64,000 nt of DNA from Clavibacter capsici (lineage in GTDB: Bacteria; Actinomycetota; Actinomycetes; Actinomycetales; Microbacteriaceae): the NCBI RefSeq assembly GCF_001280205.1, contig NZ_CP012573.1:2542001-2606000 (forward strand), read 5' to 3'. Each line of letters starts with the position of its first letter. Positions within the stretch are counted from its first letter, which is position 1. Of the stretch, positions 50,370-59,304 are shown in pieces. The notes beneath the pieces are model-generated. The model searched no databases, was not told the DNA's origin, and saw only the letters and a list, made by a program, of their open reading frames with translations. The position numbers were made by a program, and so were the translations under genes.

Positions 50370-51272
50370 TCAGCCCCGGAGGTCGGCGGCGAGGCGGGCG
50401 TCGCGCTCGGCGGCCAGCACCACGTTCGCCAGCAGCATCGCGCGGGTCATCGGCCCGACCCCGCGCGGGTTGGGCGACAGGTGGCCGGCGACCTCGGCGA
50501 CGGCCGGGTCCACGTCGCCCGTGAGGCGCGCCTTGCCGGTCTCGGGATCCACGACGCGCGTGATCCCCACATCCAGCACCGCGGCGCCCGGCTTCACCCA
50601 TTCCGGCTCGATCAGGTGCGCGACGCCGACGGCCGCGACCACGATGTCCGCGCGGCGGACCTCCTGCTCGAGGTCGCGCGTGCGGGAGTGCGTGAGCGTG
50701 ACGGTCGCGTCGAGGCCCTTGCGCGTGAGCAGCAGGCCGAGCGGGCGCCCGACCGTGAGGCCGCGGCCGACGACGACCACGTGCTGGCCGGCGATCGGCA
50801 CGTCGTAGCGCTCGAGCATCTCGACGATGCCGGCGGGCGTGCACGGCAGCGGCGAGGTCAGCTCGCCCTGCACGCCGAGCACCAGGCGCCCGAGGTTGGT
50901 CGGGTGCAGGCCGTCCGCGTCCTTCGACGGGTCGATGAGCTCGAGCATCGCGTTCTCGTCGATCCCCGCGGGGAGCGGCAGCTGCACGATGTACCCCGTG
51001 ACGGCCGGGTCCGAGTTGAGGCGCTCGATCGCCTGGCGCACGTCCGCCTCGGTCGCGTCGGCGGGGAGGTCCACGCGGATGGACTCGATGCCCACCTCGG
51101 CGCAGTCGCGGTGCTTGCCCGCGACGTACGAGCGGGATCCCGGGTCGTCGCCCACGAGGAGCGTGCCGAGCCCGGGCACGAGGCCCTGCTCGCGGAGGGC
51201 GCGGATCCGCACGGCCAGCTCCGACTTGACGGCCGACGCGGTCGCGACGCCGTCGAGCACGACCGCGGTCAC
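50370..51272 (-). CDS. folD: Bifunctional methylene-THF dehydrogenase/methenyl-THF cyclohydrolase
   Basis: A 300-residue FolD. The catalytic Lys region [14 protein letters not shown] (about 49-62), [12 protein letters not shown] and [13 protein letters not shown] are conserved, and [18 protein letters not shown] is the NADP-binding loop. It supplies 10-formyl-THF and NADPH from methylene-THF made by the upstream glyA. The GTG start overlaps the glyA stop by four bases, so translation is coupled. Confidence 0.96.
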   Translation of the reverse strand: MTAVVLDGVATASAVKSELAVRIRALREQGLVPGLGTLLVGDDPGSRSYVAGKHRDCAEVGIESIRVDLPADATEADVRQAIERLNSDPAVTGYIVQLPLPAGIDENAMLELIDPSKDADGLHPTNLGRLVLGVQGELTSPLPCTPAGIVEMLERYDVPIAGQHVVVVGRGLTVGRPLGLLLTRKGLDATVTLTHSRTRDLEQEVRRADIVVAAVGVAHLIEPEWVKPGAAVLDVGITRVVDPETGKARLTGDVDPAVAEVAGHLSPNPRGVGPMTRAMLLANVVLAAERDARLAADLRG

Positions 51273-52546
51273 TGGGCGAGGCCCTCGTAGAGCGGGAAGC
51301 CGTCGGTGAGCGTGAGCACGCGCGCACGCAGGGCGGCGAGGTCGCTGCCGGGCTTCAGGGTCTCGGCGATGATGTCCGCCACCTCGGTGAACTCGGCCTC
51401 GCCGAAGCCGCGGGTCGCGAGCGCCGACGTGCCGATGCGGACGCCGGAGGTGACCATCGGCGGGCGCGGGTCGAACGGCACCGAGTTGCGGTTGACCGTG
51501 ATGCCGACCTCGTGCAGCGCGTCCTCCGCCTGCTTGCCGTCGATCTCCGAGTGGCGGAGGTCGGCCAGCACGAGGTGCACGTCGGTGCCGCCGGTGAGGA
51601 CCGAGACGCCGGCCTCGGTGGAGTCGGTGGCCGTGAGGCGCTCGGCGAGGATCTGCGCGCCCTGGATGGTGCGGCGCTGGCGGTCGGCGAACTCCTCGGT
51701 GGCCGCGATCTTGAACGCCGTGGCCTTGGCCGCGATGACGTGCATGAGCGGGCCGCCCTGCTGGCCCGGGAACACGGCCGAGTTCAGCTTCTTGGCGAGC
51801 GCGGTGTCGCGGCTGAGGATCACGCCGGACCGGGGACCCGCGAGGGTCTTGTGCACGGTGGAGGAGACGACGTCCGCGTAGGGCACGGGCGACGGGTGCA
51901 CGCCCGCGGCGACGAGGCCCGCGAAGTGCGCCATGTCGACCCAGAGCTTCGCGCCGACCTCGTCGGCGATGGCGCGGAACGCGGCGAAGTCGAGGTGGCG
52001 GGGGTACGCCGACCAGCCGGCGATGATGACCTGCGGGCGGTGCTCCAGCGCCTTCTCGCGCACGACGTCCATGTCGATGAGGAAGGTGTCGGGATCCACG
52101 CCGTACGCGGCCGCGTCGTAGAGCTTGCCGGAGAAGTTGAGCTTCATGCCGTGCGTGAGGTGGCCGCCGTGCGCGAGCTCGAGGCCGAGGATCGTGTCGC
52201 CCGGCTGCGCGATGGCGGCGAGGACGGCCGCGTTCGCGGTCGCGCCCGAGTGCGGCTGGACGTTGGCGAACTCGGCGCCGAAGAGGCTCTTGGCGCGGTC
52301 GATGGCGAGCTGCTCGGCGACGTCGACGAACTCGCAGCCGCCGTAGTAGCGGCGGCCCGGGTAGCCCTCCGCGTACTTGTTGGTGAGCACGGACCCCTGC
52401 GACTGCAGCACCGCGCGCGGCACGAAGTTCTCGCTGGCGATCATCTCGAGGGTGCCGCGCTGGCGGCCGAGCTCCTGCTCGAGGACGGCCGCGATCTCCG
52501 GGTCGACCTCGGAGAGGGGGGCGTTGAAGGACTGGTCGACGGGCAT
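51269..52546 (-). CDS. glyA: Serine hydroxymethyltransferase
   Basis: A 425-residue PLP enzyme converting serine and THF to glycine and methylene-THF. The PLP-Lys lies in [14 protein letters not shown] (near residue 231). N-terminal [12 protein letters not shown] and [16 protein letters not shown] are signature segments. Start ATG 52546 has AAGGAG upstream; the open frame beyond is rejected. With folD it forms a one-carbon operon, and purU at the window end uses the same folate pool. A ~110-base leader with paired segments precedes it. Confidence 0.97.
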   Translation of the reverse strand: MPVDQSFNAPLSEVDPEIAAVLEQELGRQRGTLEMIASENFVPRAVLQSQGSVLTNKYAEGYPGRRYYGGCEFVDVAEQLAIDRAKSLFGAEFANVQPHSGATANAAVLAAIAQPGDTILGLELAHGGHLTHGMKLNFSGKLYDAAAYGVDPDTFLIDMDVVREKALEHRPQVIIAGWSAYPRHLDFAAFRAIADEVGAKLWVDMAHFAGLVAAGVHPSPVPYADVVSSTVHKTLAGPRSGVILSRDTALAKKLNSAVFPGQQGGPLMHVIAAKATAFKIAATEEFADRQRRTIQGAQILAERLTATDSTEAGVSVLTGGTDVHLVLADLRHSEIDGKQAEDALHEVGITVNRNSVPFDPRPPMVTSGVRIGTSALATRGFGEAEFTEVADIIAETLKPGSDLAALRARVLTLTDGFPLYEGLAQ

Positions 52547-52656
52547 GGGACTCCTTGTGCACGGTGGACGAGCGGATGCGTCGTGGCCCAGGCGTACGGC
52601 CACCAACCGTGTGAGTCGCTCCCCGATGGTGACCCATCCGAACGCCAGTCGCGACG
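52547..52656 (-). promoter_or_regulatory. Structured 5' leader of glyA, candidate cis-regulatory RNA
   Basis: From a TAGGCT -10 candidate (52663-52668) to the ATG the leader is ~110 bases, long for this window. On the minus-strand RNA, GACUC (52613-52617) pairs with GAGUC (52549-52553), CACGGU (52606-52611) with ACCGUG (52560-52565), GUGGCC (52598-52603) with GGCCAC (52583-52588), and GAUGG (52634-52638) with CCAUC (52625-52629). The first pairing covers part of the AAGGAG Shine-Dalgarno sequence. No known riboswitch class is recognised. Confidence 0.42.
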
Positions 52657-52872
52657 TCGTCGAGCCTACCCGGGCGGGCGCGCGGGCGCGAGGCGCGTGC
52701 CCACGGGGACGGGCGGCGGATCCGCGTCGGGCGCCACCGGGCGGACCGCAGCTGGCCGCCGAGCGAGGAAAAGCGATGCGCACGAACGGATCAGCCGGTC
52801 AGGGCGGCCGACCGCCCGTAGGATCAGGGGGTCGGGCGACGGTGCCCGCCGGATGCGGAGGAAGGACCGAGC

Positions 52873-54486
52873 ATGGGGAGCGCAGCGCTCACGACCGATC
52901 CCGCGGCAGGCGGACACGACCGCGACGACGCGCGCCCGGATCCCGCGGCCGTCCCCGCGCCCCTCGACCGCGACGCCCTCGCCGCCGAGCTCCGCCCGCT
53001 CCTGGGCGACCGCGCCGACGCCCTCGCGGACGACCTCGCCGACGACCTCCGCGACGTGCGCGCCCGCATCGCGCCCCCGGCCGCCCTCGACCTCGACCGC
53101 CGCACCGGCGGCCTCTGCTACGTCGACCGGTACGCCGACGACCTCCGCGGCCTCGCCGCCCGGATCCCCGCCCTCCGCGACCTCGGCCTCACGCACCTGC
53201 AGGTCACGCCCGTCGCCGAGGGGGCGGATCCCGACGCCGACGACGACGCGCTCCTCGCGCCGGGTGTGCGCGTGCGCCCGGGCCTCGGATCCGCCGCCGA
53301 CCTGGCGGCGCTCGTGGACGCGCTGCACGACGCCGGCCTCACGCTGGGCGTCGACCTCTCCCCCGCCGCCGCCGACGCGTCGCCCGCCGACCGCATCGGA
53401 TCCGCGATCCGTGAGGCCGTCGCGCTCGCCGCCGTCGGCGCGGACGTCGTGCGCGTCGACCCGGCCGCGATCCTCGGCGAGCGCCCCGACGCCGACCCGC
53501 ATGCCGACCGCGCCGCCCTCCTCCGCGTGATCGGCGCCCTCGCCCGCCGCGTCGCCCCCGCGCTCGCGCTGGCCGTCGCGGCCGAGGCCGACCCGCGCGG
53601 CGGCGCCGACCTCCTCGACGGCGACGCCGTGCGCGTCGCCGAGGACCCCGCCCTCACCGCCCTCGTCTGGGAGGCCCTCGCCACCCGGTCCTCCGCGCTC
53701 CTCGCGCGGGCGCTCGTCCGCCGCGGCGACGCGCCGGCGGGATCCGTCCGCCTCGCGCGCGTCCGCAGCCTCGACGCCCTCCGCTTCGCCTTCGACGACG
53801 ACGACGCGCGCGCCCTCGGCATCGACCCCGACGAGCACCGCCGCTTCCTCGCCGACTACCACGTGGGCCGCTTCCCCGGGAGCCACGCACGCGGCGTCTG
53901 GCACGCGGACGGCGCGGTCGCCGGCACCACGGCGTCCCTCGCGGGGCTCGAGCAGGACGACCCGGGCGCGGTCGAGCGGATCCTGCTCGCCCACTCCGTC
54001 GCCCTCAGCATCGGCGGCCTGCCGCTCGTCGTGCTCGGCGACGAGGTCGGCCAGCTCAACGACTACGGCTACGACGACGTCCCGGCGCACGCCGAGGACA
54101 GCAGGTGGGTGAACCGCCCGCTCTACCCGTTCGAGCGCTACGACCAGCGCGACGACCGCACCACGAGCACGGGCGTCGTCCACGCGGGGATCCGCCGGCT
54201 CGTCGCGGTGCGCCGGGCCACGCCCGCGCTGGGCGGCACGCGCGTCGTCGGCTTCGACGCGAACGACCCGCACGTGCTCGGCTACCAGCGCCCGCACGAG
54301 GACGGCACGGTCCTCGTGCTCGCCAACCTCGGCGACCAGGCCGCGACGGTGTCCGCGGAGACGCTCGGCGGGTTCGCGGAGCAGGCCGTCGACCTCGTGC
54401 GCGACGAGCGCCTCCGCCTCACGAAGGGCATCGTGCTCAGCCCGCGCACGTTCGTCTGGCTCCAGGCGGCTCACGACCTCGCGTGA
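52873..54486 (+). CDS. Amylosucrase-like GH13 protein, degenerate
   Basis: A 537-residue cytosolic protein clearly related to amylosucrase (usually ~640): GGLCYVDRYADDLRGLAARI near the start, then LVWEALATR, GLEQDDPGAVERI, SIGGLPLVVLGDEVG and EDSRWVNRPLYP. But the active site is altered. The D-x-x-x-N-H motif and the following B-domain loop are replaced by a short SPAAADASPAD segment, and the usual RSHDD is RSLDA, so the His is lost. The nucleophile (RVDPAA) and acid/base (AAEAD) positions appear kept. It may be an inactive or re-purposed GH13. GGAGGAAGG precedes the ATG. Confidence 0.82.
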   Translation: MGSAALTTDPAAGGHDRDDARPDPAAVPAPLDRDALAAELRPLLGDRADALADDLADDLRDVRARIAPPAALDLDRRTGGLCYVDRYADDLRGLAARIPALRDLGLTHLQVTPVAEGADPDADDDALLAPGVRVRPGLGSAADLAALVDALHDAGLTLGVDLSPAAADASPADRIGSAIREAVALAAVGADVVRVDPAAILGERPDADPHADRAALLRVIGALARRVAPALALAVAAEADPRGGADLLDGDAVRVAEDPALTALVWEALATRSSALLARALVRRGDAPAGSVRLARVRSLDALRFAFDDDDARALGIDPDEHRRFLADYHVGRFPGSHARGVWHADGAVAGTTASLAGLEQDDPGAVERILLAHSVALSIGGLPLVVLGDEVGQLNDYGYDDVPAHAEDSRWVNRPLYPFERYDQRDDRTTSTGVVHAGIRRLVAVRRATPALGGTRVVGFDANDPHVLGYQRPHEDGTVLVLANLGDQAATVSAETLGGFAEQAVDLVRDERLRLTKGIVLSPRTFVWLQAAHDLA

Positions 54487-54526
54487 CACACTCGCAGGCA
54501 CAGGCGGGTCGGCACGGAGGAACGGC

Positions 54527-55033
54527 ATGAGCGACGAGGGACGCGGCACGGACGAGCCCCGCGAGGGCGCCCGCGGCGCCTCGGGGTTCGCGTGGCCGAT
54601 GTGGGTCAACATCGGCTGGATCGCGCTCGGCGCCTGGCACGTGCTCGCCCCCGTGAACGACGCGTCCGGCTGGCTCGGCATGTTCCAGATCGCGGTCGGC
54701 GCGTTCGGGATCCTCGCCGCGCGCCGCCGCGCCCGTCGCCTCGCGGAGGCGGAGGCCGACGCGCTGCCGCTCGAGGAGGCCACCCGGATCCCCGCCGACG
54801 TCGACGAGGAGCGCGTGCGCCTCGCCGAGGCCGCCGCCGCCCACGCCGAGATGGACGCCCGCCTCCGCGCCCTCGCCATGCAGCTGGAGCAGCCCGGCGA
54901 CCCCGCGGCGGATCCCGACAAGCCCGAGCCGCCGCACCAGCCCGGTGCCCGCGGGCGCGGACGCCGCGGTCGGACGCGCACCCGCGACGCCGGCCTCGCC
55001 GACGACGGCCTGCCGCCCGTCGCCCGCTGGTAG
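54527..55033 (+). CDS. Membrane protein with coiled-coil tail, function unknown
   Basis: A 168-residue protein: polar N terminus, two hydrophobic segments (about 22-41 and 46-64), then a charged Ala/Glu/Arg-rich stretch (about 66-125) with coiled-coil character and a Pro/Arg-rich C terminus. No known family. It follows the amylosucrase-like gene by 40 bases with its own GGAGGAA Shine-Dalgarno sequence and is probably cotranscribed; convergent with the LysR gene. Confidence 0.7.
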   Translation: MSDEGRGTDEPREGARGASGFAWPMWVNIGWIALGAWHVLAPVNDASGWLGMFQIAVGAFGILAARRRARRLAEAEADALPLEEATRIPADVDEERVRLAEAAAAHAEMDARLRALAMQLEQPGDPAADPDKPEPPHQPGARGRGRRGRTRTRDAGLADDGLPPVARW

Positions 55034-55058
55034 CGCGCGTCCGACGGCGCCGCGCCCG

Positions 55059-55916
55059 TCAGCTCGCCCGCGCCACCCCGCGCGACATGATCGCCGACGT
55101 CAGCGCCTCGATCGACGCCCGCGGGCCCGCCGGGTTGTCCATCAGCACGTAGTCCACCTCGTCGAGCTCCGGCAGGCCGAGGCGCGAGGTGACCTTCACG
55201 AGGTCCGTGGGGATGAGCGCCTGGGGAAGCACCGCCACGCCCATGCCCGCGCGCACGGCCGCGAGCACGCCGTTCACGTCGCGCGTGCTGCACGTGATCC
55301 GCCAGGTGCGGCCGGCCCGCTCGAGCGCGTCCATCGCCATCTGCCGGCTGATGCTCGGGGCCCGGTACGCGATGAGCGGCACGCTCGCGCCCGGCTCCAG
55401 GATCGTGCGCTCGAGGCCGACCCACACCATGCGGTCGCGGCCGACGAGCTTCGCGGTCGGCTGCTCGTCGACCGTGGTCTTGGTGAGGATCAGGTCGAGC
55501 TGGCCCGCGAGCAGCCGCCGGTGCAGCGGCCCGCTCTGCGTGACGGTGAGCTCCAGCTCGATCTGCGGGTGCAGCTGCCGGAAGTGCCGCAGGATCCGCG
55601 GCAGCTGCGTGATCGCGAGGTCGTCCGCGGTGCCGAAGCGCAGGCGGCCGCTCACCTCGGATCCGCCGAAGTAGCTCTCCGCCGCCCGGTGCGCCGCGAG
55701 GATCGTGCGCGCGAAGCCCGCCATCGCGTCGCCCGCGTCGGTGAGGCGCATGGCGCGGGTGTCGCGCGCGATGAGGGTGCGGTCGACCGAGCGCTCGAGC
55801 CGGCGCACCTGCTGGCTCACGGTCGGCTGGCTGATGCCGAGCCGCGCGGCCGCCTGCGTGAAGCTGCGGGTGTCGGCGACGGCGAGGAACGTCCGCAGCA
55901 GGGTGGGGTCGAGCAC
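55059..55916 (-). CDS. LysR-family transcriptional regulator
   Basis: A 285-residue LTTR. The winged helix-turn-helix (about 1-60) is LLRTFLAVADTRSFTQAA and ISQPTVSQQVRRLE; a linker helix and a periplasmic-binding-like effector domain (about 90-280) follow. Start GTG 55916 has GGGAGG upstream. It is divergent from the MFS exporter at 56070, so it probably controls that gene; candidate sites are a palindrome at 55936-55945 and direct repeats at 56022-56053. The effector is unknown. Confidence 0.93.
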   Translation of the reverse strand: MLDPTLLRTFLAVADTRSFTQAAARLGISQPTVSQQVRRLERSVDRTLIARDTRAMRLTDAGDAMAGFARTILAAHRAAESYFGGSEVSGRLRFGTADDLAITQLPRILRHFRQLHPQIELELTVTQSGPLHRRLLAGQLDLILTKTTVDEQPTAKLVGRDRMVWVGLERTILEPGASVPLIAYRAPSISRQMAMDALERAGRTWRITCSTRDVNGVLAAVRAGMGVAVLPQALIPTDLVKVTSRLGLPELDEVDYVLMDNPAGPRASIEALTSAIMSRGVARAS

Positions 55917-55935
55917 GGCGCCTCCCGGTCATTCG

Positions 55936-56053
55936 ATCACGTGATGGCACTCATCATGTCGAGACGGGATCCGAATGGGAAGCCCGGCGCTAGCGTCGAG
56001 CACGGCCCCACGAGGGCCGCACCCATACGGAACCGATCCGCCCATACGCAACG
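55936..56053. promoter_or_regulatory. LysR-MFS intergenic region with palindrome and direct repeats
   Basis: ATCACGTGAT (55936-55945) is a perfect 10-bp palindrome near the regulator start. CCCATACGGAACC (56022-56034) and CCCATACGCAACG (56041-56053) are direct repeats 19 bases apart just upstream of the MFS start. Either may bind the LysR protein. Confidence 0.45.
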
Positions 56054-56069
56054 CACCCCGCAGGATGAA

Positions 56070-57539
56070 GTGACCCCGCCGCCGAACGCCTTCCCCCCGA
56101 CCGCCCCGCTCCCGATCCAGACGCAGCGCCCGCCGTGGCGCCACACGCTCATCGCCCTGAGCGTGCCGAACTTCCGCCGGTTCACGGCCTCCAACGTCAT
56201 CGCCATGACCTCGGGCTGGATGCAGCGCATCGCCCAGGACTGGCTCGTGCTCGAGCTCACCGGCAGCGTCACCGCGGTGGGCATCACGGTCGCGATGCAG
56301 TTCGCGCCGATGCTCCTCTTCGGGCTGCTCGGCGGCGTCCTCGTCGACCGGTGCTCGAAGCGCATGCTGATGATGATCACGCAGGGCACCTACGCGCTCC
56401 TCAGCGCGCTGCTCGCCGTCCTCACGCTCTCGGGCGCCGTCGAGGCGTGGCACATCTTCGCCATCGCGTTCGCGACCGGGCTCGTCACGGTGATCGACAA
56501 CCCGGCGCGCCAGGTGTTCGTGACCGAGATCGTCGGCCAGCAGCACCTCCGGAACGCGATCAGCGTCAACTCGTCGGTGTTCCAGCTCGGCGGCATGGTG
56601 GGCCCCGCGCTCAGCGGGATCCTGCTGCTCGCGGTCGGCGCCGGCTGGTCGTTCGCGATCAACGCGCTCGCCTGCGTCGTGGTGGTGCTCACGCTGTGGA
56701 GCCTCGACGTGAAGGCCCTCATCCGGATGCCGCCGGCGCCGCGCCGCCGCGGCCAGCTCTCGGAGGGCCTCCGCTACGCGCGGTCGAAGCCGACCATCCT
56801 CTGGCCCGTCGTGCTCGTCGCCGTGTTCAGCGTCTTCGGCCTCACGATGCCCGTGCTCCTCGCCGCGTTCGCGAGCGACGTGTACGACGTCGGCGCGGGC
56901 GGCTACGGCTTCTTCAACTCGATGGTGGCCATCGGCGCGCTCACGGGCGCCCTGCTCTCGACGCGGCGCGCGACCGTGCGGCTGCGGACCATCGTGGTCG
57001 GCGTCGGGATCACGGGCCTCCTCCAGGCGGCCGCGGGCCTCATGCCGGGGATCGCGCCGTTCGCCGTCGTGCTCGTCACGGTCGGCATGGCGTCGCTGCT
57101 CTTCCAGACGGCGGCGAACTCCCTCGTGCAGCTCTCCAGCAACGTGGCCATCCGCGGGCGGGTGATGAGCGTCTACGTGCTCGTGCTGCTCGGCGGCCAG
57201 GCGATCGGCGGGCCGCTCATGGGCGGGATCGTCGAGGCGTTCGGCGTGCACGCCGGCATGGTCGTCTCCGGCGGCGTGCCCGCGCTGGCGGCCGCGGTCG
57301 TCGCCGTGGTGCTCGCGCGGCGCGGGCAGCTGACCCTCGAGGTCGTGGTGCGCCGGCACGTGCCGCGGGTGCGGATCACGCCGCGGGCACCCGGTGCCGG
57401 CCGCCCCCGCGTCGCCGGAACGGACGAGGGGACGACCGGCGGCGGGATCAGCCGCGCACGTCGATCGCGCGGTGGCGCTGCTGCACGCCGGCCGGGCCGT
57501 ACGGGTAGTCGGACACCACGGGCGCGCTCACCGCGCTGA
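56070..57539 (+). CDS. MFS exporter, DHA3-like
   Basis: A 489-residue transporter with about 12 transmembrane helices between residues ~25 and ~425. The N-terminal FRRFTASNVIAMTSGWMQRIAQDWLVLELTGS and GGVLVDRCSKRMLM (loop 2-3) are typical of the EntS-like DHA3 group of drug or siderophore exporters. Start GTG 56070 is used with AGGA upstream. The C-terminal ~60 residues are Arg/Gly/Pro-rich and the last 92 bases are antisense to the aldo-keto reductase gene, so that tail is probably not functional. Substrate unknown. Confidence 0.88.
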   Translation: MTPPPNAFPPTAPLPIQTQRPPWRHTLIALSVPNFRRFTASNVIAMTSGWMQRIAQDWLVLELTGSVTAVGITVAMQFAPMLLFGLLGGVLVDRCSKRMLMMITQGTYALLSALLAVLTLSGAVEAWHIFAIAFATGLVTVIDNPARQVFVTEIVGQQHLRNAISVNSSVFQLGGMVGPALSGILLLAVGAGWSFAINALACVVVVLTLWSLDVKALIRMPPAPRRRGQLSEGLRYARSKPTILWPVVLVAVFSVFGLTMPVLLAAFASDVYDVGAGGYGFFNSMVAIGALTGALLSTRRATVRLRTIVVGVGITGLLQAAAGLMPGIAPFAVVLVTVGMASLLFQTAANSLVQLSSNVAIRGRVMSVYVLVLLGGQAIGGPLMGGIVEAFGVHAGMVVSGGVPALAAAVVAVVLARRGQLTLEVVVRRHVPRVRITPRAPGAGRPRVAGTDEGTTGGGISRARRSRGGAAARRPGRTGSRTPRARSPR

Positions 57540-58479
57540 GCGACGCGATCTCGTCGGCCGTGAGCTCCAGGTCGGCGGACGCCATGTTGTCCTCGAGCTG
57601 ATCCACGGTGCGGGCGCCGAGGATCACGCTGGTCACCGCCGGCTGCGCCTCGAGCCACGCGAGCGCGACGCGGGCGGAGCTGGATCCGTGCGCGTCGGCG
57701 ATCCGGCGCACCTCGTCGAGGATCGCCCACGTCCGCTCCTGGCCGTTCCGCGGCGTGAACGCCTCCATGCCGCGCTCCGGGTCCTCGCCGAGGCGGGTGG
57801 CGCCGGTGGGCGTCTCGTCGCGGCGGTACTTGCCGGTGAGCCAGCCGCCCGCGAGCGGCGACCAGGGCAGCAGGCCGATCCCGGCGTCGAGCGACGCGGG
57901 CACGATCTCCGACTCGATCTCGCGCACGAGCAGCGAGTACTGCGGCTGCAGCGTGACGGGCGGCGTGCACCCGAGCGCCTTCGCGACGTGCACGGCCTTG
58001 GTCAGCTGCCAGCCGAGGTAGTTCGAGAAGCCGTAGTACGCGATCTTGCCGGCGCGCACGGCGTCGTCGAGGAAGCGCAGCGTCTCCTCGAGCGGGGTCA
58101 CGGCGTCCCACGCGTGCATCTGGTAGAGGTCGATCGTGTCGACGCCGAGGCGGCGCAGCGAGTCGTCGAGCGCGCGGGTGAGGTGGCGACGCGAGGTGCC
58201 GACGTCGTTGTTGCCCTCCCCCATCGGGAAGCGGGCCTTGGTGGCGACCACGAGCTGGTCGGCCTCCGACGGGTGGGCCTTCAGCCAGCGGCCGACGATC
58301 TCCTCCGAGACGCCCGACGTGTAGACGTCGGCGGTGTCGATGAACGTGCCGCCGCCCGCGACGTACGCCTCGAGGATGCGCCCCGAGGTCTCCTCGTCCG
58401 CCTCCGCGCCGAAGGTCATGGTGCCGAGCGCGTAGGTCGAGACGACCGCGCCGCTGTTCCCGAGATTCCGGTACTGCAT
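57448..58479 (-). CDS. Aldo-keto reductase
   Basis: A 343-residue NADPH-dependent oxidoreductase of the (beta/alpha)8 AKR fold. The catalytic tetrad is visible: Asp in FIDTADVYTSG, Tyr in the same segment, Lys in VVATKARF and His in LYQMHAWD. The C-terminal cofactor region includes VILGARTVDQLEDN. Closest in pattern to the Tas/YajO-type group. Start ATG 58479 with GGAGGA upstream is chosen over the longer frame. Substrate not predictable. Confidence 0.93.
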   Translation of the reverse strand: MQYRNLGNSGAVVSTYALGTMTFGAEADEETSGRILEAYVAGGGTFIDTADVYTSGVSEEIVGRWLKAHPSEADQLVVATKARFPMGEGNNDVGTSRRHLTRALDDSLRRLGVDTIDLYQMHAWDAVTPLEETLRFLDDAVRAGKIAYYGFSNYLGWQLTKAVHVAKALGCTPPVTLQPQYSLLVREIESEIVPASLDAGIGLLPWSPLAGGWLTGKYRRDETPTGATRLGEDPERGMEAFTPRNGQERTWAILDEVRRIADAHGSSSARVALAWLEAQPAVTSVILGARTVDQLEDNMASADLELTADEIASLSAVSAPVVSDYPYGPAGVQQRHRAIDVRG

Positions 58480-58588
58480 GTGGTTCCTCCATCGGATCCG
58501 CCGCGGGCGTCCCTGCCCGCGGGTCCCGTCCAGCATGCTCCGCCCGGGCGGCCGGGGGCCGGGCGGGGCGGCTCGGTACCATGGCGGC

Positions 58589-59275
58589 ATGTCCGTCGAC
58601 GAGCTCTCCAGCGCCGCGCAGGACTACCTCAAGCTCATCTGGACCGCGACCGAGTGGTCCGACCAGCCCGTCACCGTCGGCCGGCTCGCCGAGCGGCTCG
58701 GGATCCGGCCCGCCACCGCGTCCGACGGCCTCCGCCGCCTCACCGCGCAGGGCCTCGTGGAGCACCGGCCGTACGGCAGCATCGAGCTCACGGCCGACGG
58801 GCGCCGGCACGCGATCCAGATGGTGCGCCGCCACCGCCTGCTGGAGACGTTCCTCGTGGAGGTGCTCGGCTACGGCTGGGACGAGGTGCACGACGAGGCC
58901 GAGGTGCTCGAGCACGCGGTCTCCGACGACTTCGTGGCGCGCATCGACGCGCACCTCGGGCACCCGTCCCGGGATCCGCACGGCGACCCGATCCCCTCGG
59001 CCGACGGCGAGCCGCACCTGCCGGACGCGACCGTGCTCGCGCAGGCGGCGGCCGACCGGCCCATGCGCGTGCGCCGGATCTCCGACGAGGATCCGCGCCT
59101 GCTGCGCGAGCTCGCCGAGCACGGGATCGGGCTGGACGCGACGCTCGTGCGGGCGGCTTCGACGGACGGCCAGGCGCACGGCCCGGCCGCCGTGGTCGTG
59201 ACGGTCGACGGATCCGCCGCCCGGCCCCTCACGGCCGCCGCCGCGTCCGCGGTCTGGGTCTCCGACGCCGGCTGA
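58589..59275 (+). CDS. mntR: Manganese-dependent DtxR-family repressor MntR
   Basis: A 228-residue metalloregulator. Winged helix-turn-helix about 5-70 (TVGRLAERLGIRPATASDGLRRL). Metal positions by alignment with DtxR/MntR: Asp 12, His 82, Glu 86, His 101, Glu 105, Glu 108, His 109. Glu 105 replaces the Cys used by iron-sensing DtxR/IdeR, as in Mn-selective MntR. The C-terminal part is SH3-like. TACCAT at 58577-58582 ends six bases before the ATG. Its likely target, an 18-bp palindrome, lies before mntH; the two genes are convergent. Confidence 0.93.
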   Translation: MSVDELSSAAQDYLKLIWTATEWSDQPVTVGRLAERLGIRPATASDGLRRLTAQGLVEHRPYGSIELTADGRRHAIQMVRRHRLLETFLVEVLGYGWDEVHDEAEVLEHAVSDDFVARIDAHLGHPSRDPHGDPIPSADGEPHLPDATVLAQAAADRPMRVRRISDEDPRLLRELAEHGIGLDATLVRAASTDGQAHGPAAVVVTVDGSAARPLTAAAASAVWVSDAG

Positions 59276-59304
59276 CGGCCGGCCTGCCCGCGTGCGTGCG
59301 TGCG

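Noticed and set aside
52547-52656. THF or glycine riboswitch before glyA
   Set aside because: A GCATCCGCTC stretch recalls the 3' end of the THF class, but the conserved core and length are missing, so I report only an unclassified structured leader.
52666-55950. 1094-codon minus-strand frame across the amylosucrase-like gene
   Set aside because: Antisense shadow; only the 3' portion matches a real gene and that one (LysR) is in another frame.
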